Shown: in pieces, positions 1 through 10,656 of the stretch
Numbering within the stretch: position 1 is the stretch's first letter
How the letters are laid out: the number at the start of each line of letters is the position of its first letter
Assembly (NCBI GenBank): GCA_036897095.1
Contig: JAYMSP010000534.1
Coordinates: 1-48,172 of the forward strand
Direction of reading: 5' to 3'
Source: Plantago elongata
Taxonomy: Eukaryota; Streptophyta; Magnoliopsida; Lamiales; Plantaginaceae
Length of the DNA stretch: 48,172 bases
Notes under the pieces: model-generated
Database searches by the model: none
Seen by the model: the letters and a program-made list of their open reading frames with translations, nothing else
Told to the model about the DNA's origin: nothing
Translations under genes and position numbers: made by a program

Positions 1-20
1 TCCTTGTTAGTCTAGCAGGA

Positions 21-176
21 ATGGCTTTGACTCTTGCTTCGAAACTTATTTTCATGACCATACTGGTAATGTTGGCAGTTCATGCCACTGACCGCGCATT
101 CCAAATGGATCGCCACACTGTAATTATTTATCGTGGCACCTTCAGTTGCTCCGTAACCGCAAGTCACGACCGATAA
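21..176 (+). CDS. small putative secreted peptide ORF, 51 aa
   Basis: An ATG at 21 opens a 51-residue frame ending in TAA at 174-176. The first ~22 residues (MALTLASKLIFMTILVMLAVHA) form a plausible signal peptide: a short polar start, a hydrophobic core and a small residue before a polar stretch. The remainder is short, basic and His-rich, with one cysteine, and contains HTVIIYRG. I do not recognise a family. It could be a real small secreted peptide, the first exon of a truncated gene, or chance. No intron or downstream exon was identified, and the AP2 gene begins 844 bp further on. Low confidence. Confidence 0.3.
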   Translation: MALTLASKLIFMTILVMLAVHATDRAFQMDRHTVIIYRGTFSCSVTASHDR

Positions 177-1019
177 TTGGAGCCGTCACATCAGACGGTC
201 TCATTTTATTAAGTTTGTAATATTAAATATATCTTTATTCAAATTAAATTGACATTCCTGCCACCATACCTCACTTAGATGTTGCGCATTTCGCCTTATG
301 ATATCCTCCAACAATATATAGGTCACTCCCATTGCTTCTTTCCTCTATTGTTTCTTCTTTTATTTTAGTTTTAGATTTAATTCTCAGATAAATTTAATAG
401 TTTGTTAATGTATATAATCTTTTTGCTTCTTTCCTCTATCGTTTCTCTTTTTATTATTTTTAATATATACATATATATATAATTATCACACTACTCATAT
501 CTTACATTTTATTTATTTTATTATGACACTCAATTTTGTAGATCCAACCTTGAGTTTGATATAAATAGTTGTAATTATAAATATTATAATAAGTAAGTTG
601 AACAGGCGTAAGTGAAAGGAGAAATTGAACATTCGTATTGGATCCGATAAGACACATTTCATTGGATTCCATGGTAGGGGCCCGGCCAGTTTGGGGGCTC
701 CAGCCGTAAGTTAAAAATTTCCATTTATCAGCAGGCTGCAGCTCACAGACCAGGCCAAGCCAGGTGGGTTCACTGGCAACCTCCACATGGCCGGTCTCAC
801 TAACAGTTCAAACCCACCAAACTTACCAAAACACCCTCCTCTCCTTCGTAGCCGTTACTACACATTCCCACCAACTTTCCCAAATCCCCAAGCCCAATCC
901 CGTCTTTTCACCTCCTTCCTCCCTCCTCTGTAGATTTCACCGTACAAAACAATCGCACTTTTTTCTTCCTCACTCTCTTTCAGCTCACCAAATCGATCCC
1001 AAATTCTCTCTCCTAGGTT
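177..1019. other. intergenic region and AP2 gene 5' leader
   Basis: AT-rich sequence with a short TA microsatellite near 463-482 leads into a C/T-rich stretch at about 820-1010, which looks like the promoter-proximal region and 5' UTR of the AP2 gene. Open frames here on both strands have no recognisable protein features and are treated as chance. No other gene is seen. Confidence 0.5.
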
Positions 1020-3571
1020 ATGGACTCCTCTTCGTCGGAGCACGCCTCCAAGCCGGAGGAATCCGGCGGCGTCGACACCTGGGAACCGCCGCCCACCGAT
1101 CAGCTTCTGCTTTACAGAGGATTGAAGAAAGCGAAGAGGGAAAGGGGATGTACGGCCAAAGAGCGAATTAGTAAAATGCCGCCGTGTACTGCTGGCAAAC
1201 GGAGCTCGATTTATCGAGGTGTTACTAGGTGAATTAATTAATGAATTCTACTCTCGCATATGTTTTTTTTTAAACCAACTTATTAGTTGGAGGGGAATCG
1301 TGTATTATTGAGAATATGTTTAGTTGTTGGAACTGGATAGAAATTGCGATGTTTGATTTGATTGAGGGAGTAATGTTGGAATAGTATTTTTCTTGTGCTG
1401 TTGTTTTGATGAGGCTAGGCATCGGTGGACGGGTAGATACGAGGCGCATCTTTGGGATAAGACTACTTGGAATCAGAATCAGAATAAGAAGGGGAAGCAA
1501 GGTGATTGCTGTTTTCCTTTTTATTACTGATCGAATGTTTCGGTTATTTGGAAATTCTAATCGATCATCTAATCTGTGTTTATGTTTTGTTCGCCTTTTT
1601 GTGTTGTGATTGCTGACGTGCGCGGACGGGGATGAATTGGGCAGTTTACTTGGGTAAGGATCCGGATGTTAATGTAATTAATGATGTAAATGGTGGTGGT
1701 GAGTTTATTACATTGAAATTTTGGACTGTGTGTTGATGTAGGTGCGTATGATGATGAGGAAGCGGCAGCAAGGGCGTATGATCTTGCTGCTTTGAAATAT
1801 TGGGGGCCGGGAACACTCATCAACTTTCCTGTAGGTTGATTCCTTAGTTAGAGCAATCTGATGAATTTACTGATGCTTTCGTTCTACTTGTGTTTGTGAG
1901 CTATAAGTTACTAATGAGATTGTGTGTTACTCATGGTGATGTGCAGGTGACAGACTATACGAGGGACCTTGAGGAAATGCAAAATGTCTCTAGAGAAGAT
2001 TATCTTGCATCCCTTCGGAGGTTAACATATGATAGTTTTGGTTTATTTAATTTGTAAAGCAATCAAATACTTACCAGTTCTCACTAGCAACTCTTTCTGC
2101 AGAAAGAGTAGTGGATTTTCGCGGGGAATCTCCAAATATCGCTCACTTTCCAGGTAAAAAGACTTAAGATAAACTGATGCTACTTTACTCTAGATAATTG
2201 GACATAGGAGTACGAGAAACATATATGTCATTACTCATTCTGTAAGCAAGTTTCCAAGTTTTAGAATTCGGTGCATGTAGATCCTGAACCTGAACTTTTG
2301 GACTTGCTTATGATTTTGTTGTATTAACTTTTCATTTCAGTAGCCGGTGGGATTCACAATTTAGCCGCACATCTGGAGCTGACTACATCAACAGCGCACT
2401 CTATGGTTAGAAAATTTCTCAATGTGCTCGTCATTGATAAGTTCTTTCATTGCTCAGATGTTTTACCTGTGTCTTCTTTGTTTGTTGCTAAATTATTTTC
2501 TAATAATGAAGGAGCAGGTGATGAAAAAACTACAGGAGGGGAATTTGCAGGGGGTTATCGCATGGACAGGAAGATTGACTTGTCACATTACATCAAATGG
2601 TGGGGGCCACAGAAATCACGTCAGACCGACTCACATTCAAAATCATTAGATGAAACTAACTTTGGTGATGATGTGGCTAGTGAACTTAAAGCCCTGGAAC
2701 GGTCAGTCCAGCCCACTGAACCCTATGAAATGCCACGTCTAGGCGTGTCTCCAGAGAGAATAAAGCACAGAACAGTTTCTGCAATGAGCATTTTGTCAAA
2801 ATCAGCAGCGTACAAGAGCCTCCAAGAGAAAACCTTAAAAAATAAAGGAAAGGATGAGAATGATGAGAATGAAAACAAAAGCAATATTGCGAAAATTGAC
2901 ATTGGGAAGACAGTACTGAAAACTGGCCATGATGGTGGAAGCGAGATACTTGGCGTTGCATTTGATTCGGGTGGACCATTACCTCCTCAAAGGAGTGTGT
3001 ACCCGTTGAGTTCTCTTCTCTCAGCTCCGCTTGTTACCAGTTACAATAATATTGACACCTTAGCAGACCCAGCTCTTTGGAGTTCCCTTGTTCCAGTTCT
3101 TCCTAGTGGATCATCACGCCCCAACGAGGTGTGTATTTTCTTTTTCCAAGTTGAAAGGAGATGAATCTGCTTTGTCAGGCTTAACTTTAACAATCTTGGT
3201 CAATAAATTAGGATAGTCATATATATGGAGGTGATTATGATCTTAACATGCTCAACTTCAGTAACTTTGTTCGTTTGGTGGGTTGCTTATAGTTGTGGGA
3301 TTTGTGCAGTGAACTGTTCCATGTGACAAAAATGTTAGACTGCGACTCCATTAACTAAAAATAAAGTGAAACTGCTTTATTTCATTCAATGGACTGTCTT
3401 TAGAGAATGAAGTGAAATCATCAGTATGTCAGTATGTCTCTTGGTGTATGCATAGACCATGTATGTTTTGCCATTGAATGATCTGATCTCTAATGACAAT
3501 AAGTGATTTTCATGCAGGTGACAAAAAATGAATCCAGCTCAAGTTACAGTTTCTTCCCCCAAGGAGATTAA
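1020..3571 (+). CDS. AP2/ERF transcription factor, At2g41710-like (AP2 family)
   Basis: Nuclear DNA-binding transcription factor of the AP2 subfamily. Inferred exons: 1020-1228, 1419-1501, 1645-1653, 1742-1830, 1947-2020, 2103-2153, 2341-2405, 2512-3128, 3518-3571. They sum to 1,251 nt, 416 aa, and every junction is GT-AG and in phase. The order is a conserved lead-in ([20 protein letters not shown]), a full first AP2 domain from [19 protein letters not shown] through [17 protein letters not shown], and the linker [11 protein letters not shown]. The second AP2 repeat is only a remnant (SRGISKYRS, later [13 protein letters not shown]), as is usual in this lineage. The tail is Ser-rich and ends YSFFPQGD. 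Exon 3 is a 9-nt microexon that completes the VYLG of the AP2 domain. The ATG follows a C/T-rich leader. It is related to WRI1/ANT-like proteins, and the closest match I recall is Arabidopsis At2g41710. Its targets are not predictable here. Confidence 0.93.
1645..1653 (+). other. 9-bp microexon of the AP2 gene
   Basis: The nine bases TTTACTTGG lie between an AG at 1643-1644 and a GT at 1654-1655. They join the last G of exon 2 (1501) and the GT of exon 4 to spell V-Y-L-G, the invariant strand of the AP2 domain. Without this exon the domain loses three residues but keeps frame. Plant AP2/WRI1-type genes are known for this microexon. Confidence 0.9.
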
Positions 3572-4362
3572 TATCACCCTCGTTTTGGACCAAAATTGAA
3601 ACTGATACTTATTGAGCATGGGCATGTCAGTGAACAAAGAGAAGCTCTAGACTATGAGGTAGCATCTCAAGAACGGAGATCAAATGTGTTTATTCCATGA
3701 AGCCTCGTCTTATAGCTTTGAGAAAGTACGACTCTGATGAGTTGTTTCAAGAAGCTGTGCATATGTAGAAAATGTATACTGTTGTGTTTTTACCTGTGTT
3801 ATGAAAAACCCAAAGAGGCAATTGGGGACCCCCCCTTTTTGCCCCCCCCCCCCCCCCTCCTTGTAATAACAGAAAGTTAATACGAAGTTTTGCGTTATAC
3901 ATGGTTTACAGTGCTGTGGCCGACTATATATTTAACAGATGATAATCATTATACAGATGTATAAGGGTTCAAATTTTCTCTAAATTTTGGTGCATTGACC
4001 ATGATCTGATATATAATGTTCTCTTCAGTGGCATAATTTGATTAAGTCTAGTAGTGTATGTTTCACATCTTCTTGTATGCAAGATGAAACGACTTTCTTT
4101 TTCCCCGACTTAAGAAGCCAATTCTTGACGCAGCACAAGTTTCATGTTCACAAGAAGCTGGAAACTGGTAGTTGCAAACTTGGCCAGGAAAGCAAGAAGC
4201 CTGATACTAACGAAAATAATACTATATTAATAAATAACGCTAAAATATACTTTCTTAATCTTACATCATATTATGAAAACTAATAACCACAACAAAAAAT
4301 TTGATGATGTGAATAAACTCCCAAAAAACTGCATCCTGAAAACTGAAAATCTCAGGTATTGA
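3572..4362. other. AP2 gene 3' region with poly-C tract
   Basis: The AP2 3' UTR probably extends to about 3.9 kb. It contains a run of 7 C (3829-3835) and then 16 C (3842-3857) separated by a T-rich spacer. The rest, to the end of the defensin-like gene, is AT-rich; open frames there have no recognisable features. Confidence 0.5.
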
Positions 4363-4955
4363 TCAACAATAGCAGTGACAAAAATGGTTCGGAGGAGGAT
4401 GTGACAAAACTTTGCAATGGCCTCCTTTTCCGCAACCGCTATCTGTGCACATACGGTTGCAAGTCCCATCATCTAGTTCAGGAACACAACTACCTATGTG
4501 GTTATCAGCACAGCATGTCAAACCTTGAACAACACAATTCTTTGTTCCTGCAAAAAGAATATTTGATGTGGTTACGGTCTGACAAATCTTGTCAGACGGA
4601 ACTATATAAAGAATAAAAAAGGCTCATTGGTTATTCATTTTCAAACTTGACGGACTTTATGTTTTGACACAAACGATTTCAGTTCCCCACTCCTCTTGAT
4701 GAAACAATGATCCAGAGATATGAGACATGGAGCACGGGTGTATGTACAAGGATGAAGTAGAGAAGGATATGAGGTTTGGAATATTTAAGCAAAATATGGA
4801 TTACATTGATTCAGTAAATCAAAGCAGTTCTGGAACTTATAAGCATTTCAGGCATCTCATAACAAGTATTAAAAGTAGCGCATGTATACATTACCTGATG
4901 ACAAAAATATCAAAAAGACAATGAAAAACAATGACGAGAAGCTGACTTTCAACAT
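4363..4955 (-). CDS. defensin-like (DEFL/LCR-type) secreted cysteine-rich peptide
   Basis: Two-exon gene on the minus strand: exon 1 4955-4895, exon 2 4547-4363, 81 aa. Exon 1 is essentially a signal peptide (MLKVSFSSLFFIVFLIFLSS). It ends in a phase-1 GT donor, the classic intron position in plant defensin-like genes. Exon 2, after a TTTTTGCAG acceptor, encodes a mature peptide of about 60 residues with 11 cysteines: single Cys, a CC pair, spaced cysteines around GTCNRMC and SGCGKGGHC, and the terminal cluster FCHCYC before TGA. The lengths sum to 246 nt in frame. A TATATAAAG box lies about 90 bp upstream of the ATG. Such peptides are secreted and act in defence or cell signalling. The odd cysteine number is unusual and leaves one possibly unpaired. 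The exact DEFL subgroup and function are unknown. Confidence 0.8.
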
Positions 4956-5042
4956 TATGTAAATGCTTGTTAATGTTTTTTTGCAACTGAGAATTATTGT
5001 TCTAGTATGAAATCGTACGTGTTATGGTGTTGGGTATGGCTC

Positions 5043-5051
5043 CTTTATATA
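5043..5051 (-). promoter_or_regulatory. TATA box of the defensin-like gene
   Basis: On the minus strand the sequence reads TATATAAAG, about 90 bp upstream of the ATG at 4955. This fits a TATA box with a 5' UTR of roughly 60 nt. It supports the two-exon model, but a chance match is possible in AT-rich DNA. Confidence 0.45.
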
Positions 5052-5581
5052 ATAGCTATAAGAATTTAAACTTGGCAAGTTAATTAATTACGTACCAAAT
5101 TTTCAATAATATGTAAAATCTCATGCATTAGGACATTTTCCTTATTCTTCAAGATTTTCCATTTGATATATGTTAAAACTTAATACCATCTCCATTTTTT
5201 CTTGATTTGATTTGTGAAAAATACTGATTTAAATGAAAATAATATATGATAAATAATAAAATCTCATAATATATGATATCTAAGGACATGTTTGTTATAC
5301 CGATCACCTTCTCCCCACTCAAATTGAATATTTTAGAAAAAAAATTCAATTTTAATTCAAAAAGTCGACTCAAATTTTATACCAATCAGTTCTTAAAATC
5401 ATCATGTAGTCCTTAAAATCATCATGTTCAACAAATTGACATTTCTCATTACTGTATAAAATTTAATATACGCTGATTCTTACTGAGGCAGTAAGCCAAA
5501 AGCATAATCAAAATTATTTACAAATGGATGCCTTAATTTTGTCTTGAATGATTGTTCCCTTAGTTATTCGAATACTAATCC
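5052..5581. other. intergenic spacer between divergent and convergent gene ends
   Basis: AT-rich sequence between the defensin-like promoter and the stop codon of the IPGA1-like gene. It probably includes the 3' UTR of the latter. No gene or repeat is seen. Confidence 0.4.
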
Positions 5582-8500
5582 TTAGTTCTTGTTCAAAACA
5601 ACAGCCAAATCCCGTAGTTCTTCGAATGCGTGCATTGTCTCTGCATCGAACCCTCCAGCAAACTGCAGAATAATATACAAACTTAACCGTGAGATAATGA
5701 AAAGTCTTGTTATGATCACATGAGCTTCAAACTTAAGCGAGAAGAATTGACGGTATCATGCGTACAAGTGATCTGACATGAGAATAAGCAGAGTAACAGA
5801 GTTTAGGTAAAACCTGATGAATCCGGAAAGCAAATCGCACTCCTTGGAGTAACATATAATCCAACGAAGAATCTTTATCTGATGTCCCTTTGCACTGAAG
5901 TTCCATAGCCACTCTCTTCATGTACATTTTTGCCAGTTTCACAGAGCCAAATTTTATCTAACATGATTGCACAAAATGTTATCAATGTTAGCCAAAGAAT
6001 CACATTTGATCTAGACGAATTACATTGACAAAAATTCTAAAAACTTGTTGTAAATGATAGATTTTCCAAATTTATTTTTTAAATTTCTTCTTCATGTGAA
6101 TAGTTCAAGTGTGATCATGTGTTTCTCAGAGTCACTTGACTTGTGTTCTTATGAACCAGTTTCAGGAAATATCTTGTGTGATCCCTTAAGAAAATTATTA
6201 ATTAGTAAGAATGTAAAGTAGAGTCATTTCTATTGAAGAAGAGTGAAGAAGACCTTGCTTAATATTCCTACATCCAGCATCCAGTCTGTTGGAATAAGGA
6301 ACTCCTTGAAGTGTCTAATCAATGAATCTCGTGTTCGGAGGATATTATACACAGTGCGCTCCATCCTGACAACGGGAATCATGTAAGTCTCAGAATAACT
6401 CATACAGAATATTAGAGAAATCAGTCTATTATTTTACATGAGGCCTCTTACCTCTCAGACAATGCTGACATTTTCTTTAATGCAATGTCGCATGGCAAAC
6501 GAGGATCGTCCCTGAACTTTGAGATTTCCTGCTCCAGCTTCTTCAGGTCTCTATAACCAAATGCTGCTTCTCTTAATGTATCAGCTTTCTTTTCTGGCCA
6601 GTCGAAGTGCTTCAGAACTGCTCGTTCATCAACCTAACAACAATGTGAAGAGATTATTGCATGCTTTGATTTTAATTTGACTAAAGCATTAATTTTGTAG
6701 ACAGCATTTTCTCACAAAACAGTTATGGCTAGAAGGAAGAAACTTACGAGAAAGCAAAGTTCATCATCTAGCCACTTCACAAAAGCAACGACATCTTCAA
6801 TGTTTTCGTAAACAGCATCGTTGACCTCTCTAATCAAGGAGTTAACAAATTCTCCTTGAGTCTCAACATCCGCCTTTATCTGCTCATGGCAATGTAATCA
6901 AATACATATGGTTAAAGAAATATAGGTAAGGAATTTTGAGCAGATGATACTTAGATCTATTATAATCATAATAGTGCATTACTAATACAAGTTAAGTTTA
7001 GTGCATGGAATTGCACAAAATGAAGCACTTACTGCAAGTAAATGAGAAGATCGATTCTCTATTTCACCAATCATGCTACTACGAACACTAGCAACTTCTG
7101 ATGCATCCGTTGACACAGAATTTAAGCAGTCCTTCCTCGAGTCCCTCTTCATGAGTGAGTGATAAAATTCAACGACCTGTGGAGCTCGCTGCACCTTTCC
7201 TGATGTGTTTCTTGACACCAACTTCGGAGCTGGTGGGGGTGGTGGAGGGGGTGGGGGAGGAACTGCTGGGATACCCCGCGCAGAAGTTCCGTCCTTCTGG
7301 CCACTGCAAGAAGGCCTTGGAGGGGGGTTGGGTACACGTAGTGCCCGTTTCTCAATATCGTGTGGAGCTGTCACTTTACCAATGTCCTGAAAATTTGTAT
7401 AAACATGCGGCCTTTTGCTTATATCAGACTCCAAGTCATAACTCTGAGAAACCATTGCACTGTTTACTTCCTTGGAACACATAAAAGCATCAGATATCCT
7501 TCTCTTGTTTAGTATCAGATCTTCAGGACAGCAATTCAACCCGCTAATAGAGTGCCTTCGTGCTAAACTTTGTGGATCATCCCAATTACGATTGATGATA
7601 TTATCCCCATAATTCAATTGCTGCAAGTCATCATCTGTGATAGGCCACCTTTTAAACTTCTTTATTAGGTACAACCTCTTTGAGGCACTATCATCAGAAT
7701 CATCGTCACTTTGGAAAGGCAGGGGTGTCAAACAAATGGATTCCCTTCGCTTCTGAATAGAGTTAGGGGTTAATGTAGTATCTGAACTCAGTGTAGAACA
7801 ATTCCGTAACTCATCTCTCAAACATGAATTAACCCATTTGAGATAAGCAAGCTCCTCCACTTCATTCATTCGACTCAACTGAAGACCTTCCACTTGCTTA
7901 CATAGATCTTCATTCTTAAGCTTTAGCGAAGCAGCCTCTGCTCTAATCTTCTGGAAACTATCACTCTTCTTGTAAAAAAATGAACAAAGTATCAATACAA
8001 AGCCAATGCTAAGAAGTCAATGAAACTAAGCTCCTCTTGAGAATCTTGAAATGACAATACTCCGTATACTTCTCACATTTATGACTAGCAACATCAGAAT
8101 CAAACATAATGTAAAACCCCTTATGAAAATCTTCAAATAACAACACTCCTTGTACCTTATCACATTGATGACTAGCAACAATAGGATCAAGCATACTGTA
8201 AATGAGATGTACAAACATAAATGCATTATAACCAAGGCAGTAACTACTCTATGACAACATTCCAAAATCTAAGAAGCACAATCAATGAGAGCTGAAATCA
8301 TATCATCACAGCTTTAATATGCTAGCCAAATGCATTTCTGTCAAGTTAGTAACTACTCTATACAACTATTTCAAAATTTCAAAACTACAATGAATGAGAA
8401 CTGAAATAACATCACGAGAAATCAGAACTATATCTAGCTTTCAAAATCAAAACTTGCATTCAAAATATCAACATTCAACAACATATATACCTCAGAGCCT

Positions 8501-9246
8501 CTGGAGAAACTACTCAACTGCGACTCCAGAGACGAAACAGTGCAAGCCAAACTCCTCTTCTGTAGCTGAAGCTCTTTGTTCAGCCGCCTCAGCTCCAATA
8601 CCTCCATTTCCACACCACTGCCCAGACCGATTTCCGAAACCTCGTCCTGTCTCCCCAAAACTGCCACCATTTGAGCTGAAACACTCTCCTTTCCCCCCTC
8701 CAGCAGTGCCACTCTCTTCACAAGGCCATCGATTTCGCTCTTTTTCGACTCCAGCTCCCTCTCAAGCTCCAAAACCTTAGGATTCCTATTCAACTCAGAT
8801 AATTCACCTTGCAGCTTCACCTCCCTGTCCTTAGACTCTTGCAACTGAGTCCTCAAATGATCAATTTCTTGAAACAAATCCTCCGAATAACCGCCTAAAG
8901 GCTTCACCTTGCTCTGTGGATGCACTTGTGTAGCGTACATTGAACAAGAAAGATCACCCATGAGAGACCTTTTGGTTCTTGAATTCGACACTAACGGCTG
9001 GTGGCTCTTCTGTTCTGAGGCTATGACAGGTGGTTTCTTGGGGTTTACAGTAGTTTGCAACACTCTGGTTTTGGTCTTCTTATCTGCAGCAGAAAAGCCC
9101 TTGACCAAATTGGAACCCCAAGAAGACTTCATTTTCGAAAAATTAGTGTTTGCCTTCACATTGCCATTGTTGTTTCTCGGAGCTTGGTTTTGGTCAGCAA
9201 ATTTCGAAGCTTTGGGTCTGTTCTCAGATGGGTTTTCTTCTCTCAT
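5582..9246 (-). CDS. CHUP1/IPGA1-like coiled-coil, proline-rich protein
   Basis: Minus-strand gene with seven exons: 9246-8491, 7968-7033, 6879-6748, 6633-6452, 6365-6254, 5957-5814, 5662-5582. The sum is 2,343 nt, 780 aa, all in phase with GT-AG borders. Residues 1-110 are basic and low complexity. Residues ~115-300 form a coiled coil rich in Glu, Lys and Leu. A polyproline run of about ten prolines sits near residue 495. The last ~250 residues match the conserved C-terminal domain of CHUP1-like proteins (VVEFYHSLMKRDSRKD, FVKWLDDELCFLVDERAVL, KKMSALSERMERT). Relatives act at the actin or microtubule cytoskeleton: CHUP1 moves chloroplasts and IPGA1 (At4g18570) controls anisotropic petal growth. 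No chloroplast outer-membrane N-terminal anchor is visible, so it fits the IPGA1 branch better than true CHUP1. The start is the ATG giving MREENPSE; an in-frame ATG at 9315 would add 23 residues. Confidence 0.88.
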
Positions 9247-9949
9247 TTTCAAAAACCCACCGGAGAGGAAAAAGGTGGGATCTTTGGAGCTGTGAATGTG
9301 ATGGAGTGAGTTCAAAAGTGGAAAAAAGGCTCCTTTTTTGTTAAACTGGGTACATTTGAGTGGTTATGTAGTGCAGTGAAGTGAAGAAGAGGGGCATGTA
9401 GGTGCGGTGATCGATGTTTCTGTTCTCTGAAATGGAATTGGGGCAGAGTAAAAAGTGGAACAGTGTCTCTGCTGACTTCGGTTGCTTTCTGGTTCGCTTT
9501 GCTGCTTCTGGTTTGAATTTTCAAATTTTGAATTCTTACAAAAGACAAACAAGAGAGTGTACTCACTTTAGCTGACTTTCGTCATCGATTGTACGTGTAG
9601 TGTGAAAGAGCAAGAGACAAAGCCTACAACCCATAGGGTGCAAAAGATTTGGTCCGCTCCAACCGAACTCTTTCATTGATTAGATTCCAGTACTACTAGT
9701 ATCAGATAAGTCGGCTCCGTTGCCATTTCCTGTGTATATCAAAACTGTCTCATTAACGAACGAGTCCAAATTCGAATTCGATTCAAAATTTACTCATTAT
9801 ATATTAATAATGTAATTGTATATGATGACCCATTGTACAAGTAGAGGAGACACATTTCTTTTGTATTTTGTTTTCAGATTGTTTTTGAGTTTCTTTTGGA
9901 GTTGATGTATTTTCACGAGTCTAGCCTATTTGGATTAGATTAAGGTTTA
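9247..9949. other. 5' region of the IPGA1-like gene
   Basis: Probably the 5' UTR and promoter of the minus-strand IPGA1-like gene. It is CT/GA-rich near the gene and AT-rich toward the MITE at 9950. Open frames here have no recognisable features. No other gene is seen. Confidence 0.4.
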
Positions 9950-10178
9950 CTCTCTCCGTTCCATTTAAAACGAAACATATTTCCATTTTGAACGTTCTGT
10001 TAATTACGAAATATTTTCATTTTTGACAATAACCTCACAATACAACTCATTTTCAACCACAAATCATTAGGTCTGCATGTACTTTTTTTTCCTCAAACTC
10101 ATTCTTAACTACATAATACATATATTTTTTTAAATCGTGCGTTTTAGATATGTTTCGTTTGTAACGGGACGGAGGGAG
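9950..10178. mobile_element. Stowaway-type MITE
   Basis: The left end begins CTCTCTCCGTTCC and the right end finishes GGGACGGAGGGAG, so the termini are inverted repeats that stay similar for about 35 bp (both include AACGAAACATAT). TA dinucleotides flank both ends (9948-9949, 10179-10180), as expected for Tc1/mariner-related Stowaway elements. At 229 bp it is non-coding and non-autonomous. Confidence 0.85.
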
Positions 10179-10656
10179 TATTTATTAAATATTATTGCTC
10201 TAGCCTGTTGAAATGTTGGAAACTGAACTCGAATGTGCACTTTACTTTGATATAATGTAAGCAGATAATGATTTTGTATAGCGTGACGTATATTGTAGTG
10301 TTTTATGATATTTTAAATGTTGTATCATGATTGTACTATATACATTATATGTTGCGTTGTACAAAACATTCAAGCACCATGAGTCACTATATTATACAAC
10401 AATATATTATACAACAAGGTAGAGTACATTGACATTAAGTATTTATAAAACTTTAGGAGAAGATCTCTAGTCTCTATATTGGTGTCATGCTTTGTCTAGT
10501 ACGTGATAATGTATGTTATAGATATGTGGTGGGTATAAATTTTGATTGGTTTTTCGTTCGTTGGTTGTGTTCCTTTAGCAAACTATTTATATTCAATGAA
10601 ATTACTTATCCTTAGAGCGGTTAGTAATAAATTTCATGTAAGTAAATACTATAACA
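10179..10656. other. intergenic, AT-rich
   Basis: AT-rich sequence between the MITE and the start of the LINE. A short direct repeat of ATATTATACAACA is seen near 10388-10413. No gene is seen. Confidence 0.4.

Noticed and set aside
764-1171. 135-aa frame overlapping the AP2 start
   Set aside because: It is out of frame with the well-supported AP2 exon and is Ser/Pro/His-rich, reflecting the C/T-rich leader.
4038-4616. 81- and 85-aa + strand frames
   Set aside because: They have no family features; part overlaps the defensin-like exon on the opposite strand, which explains the composition.
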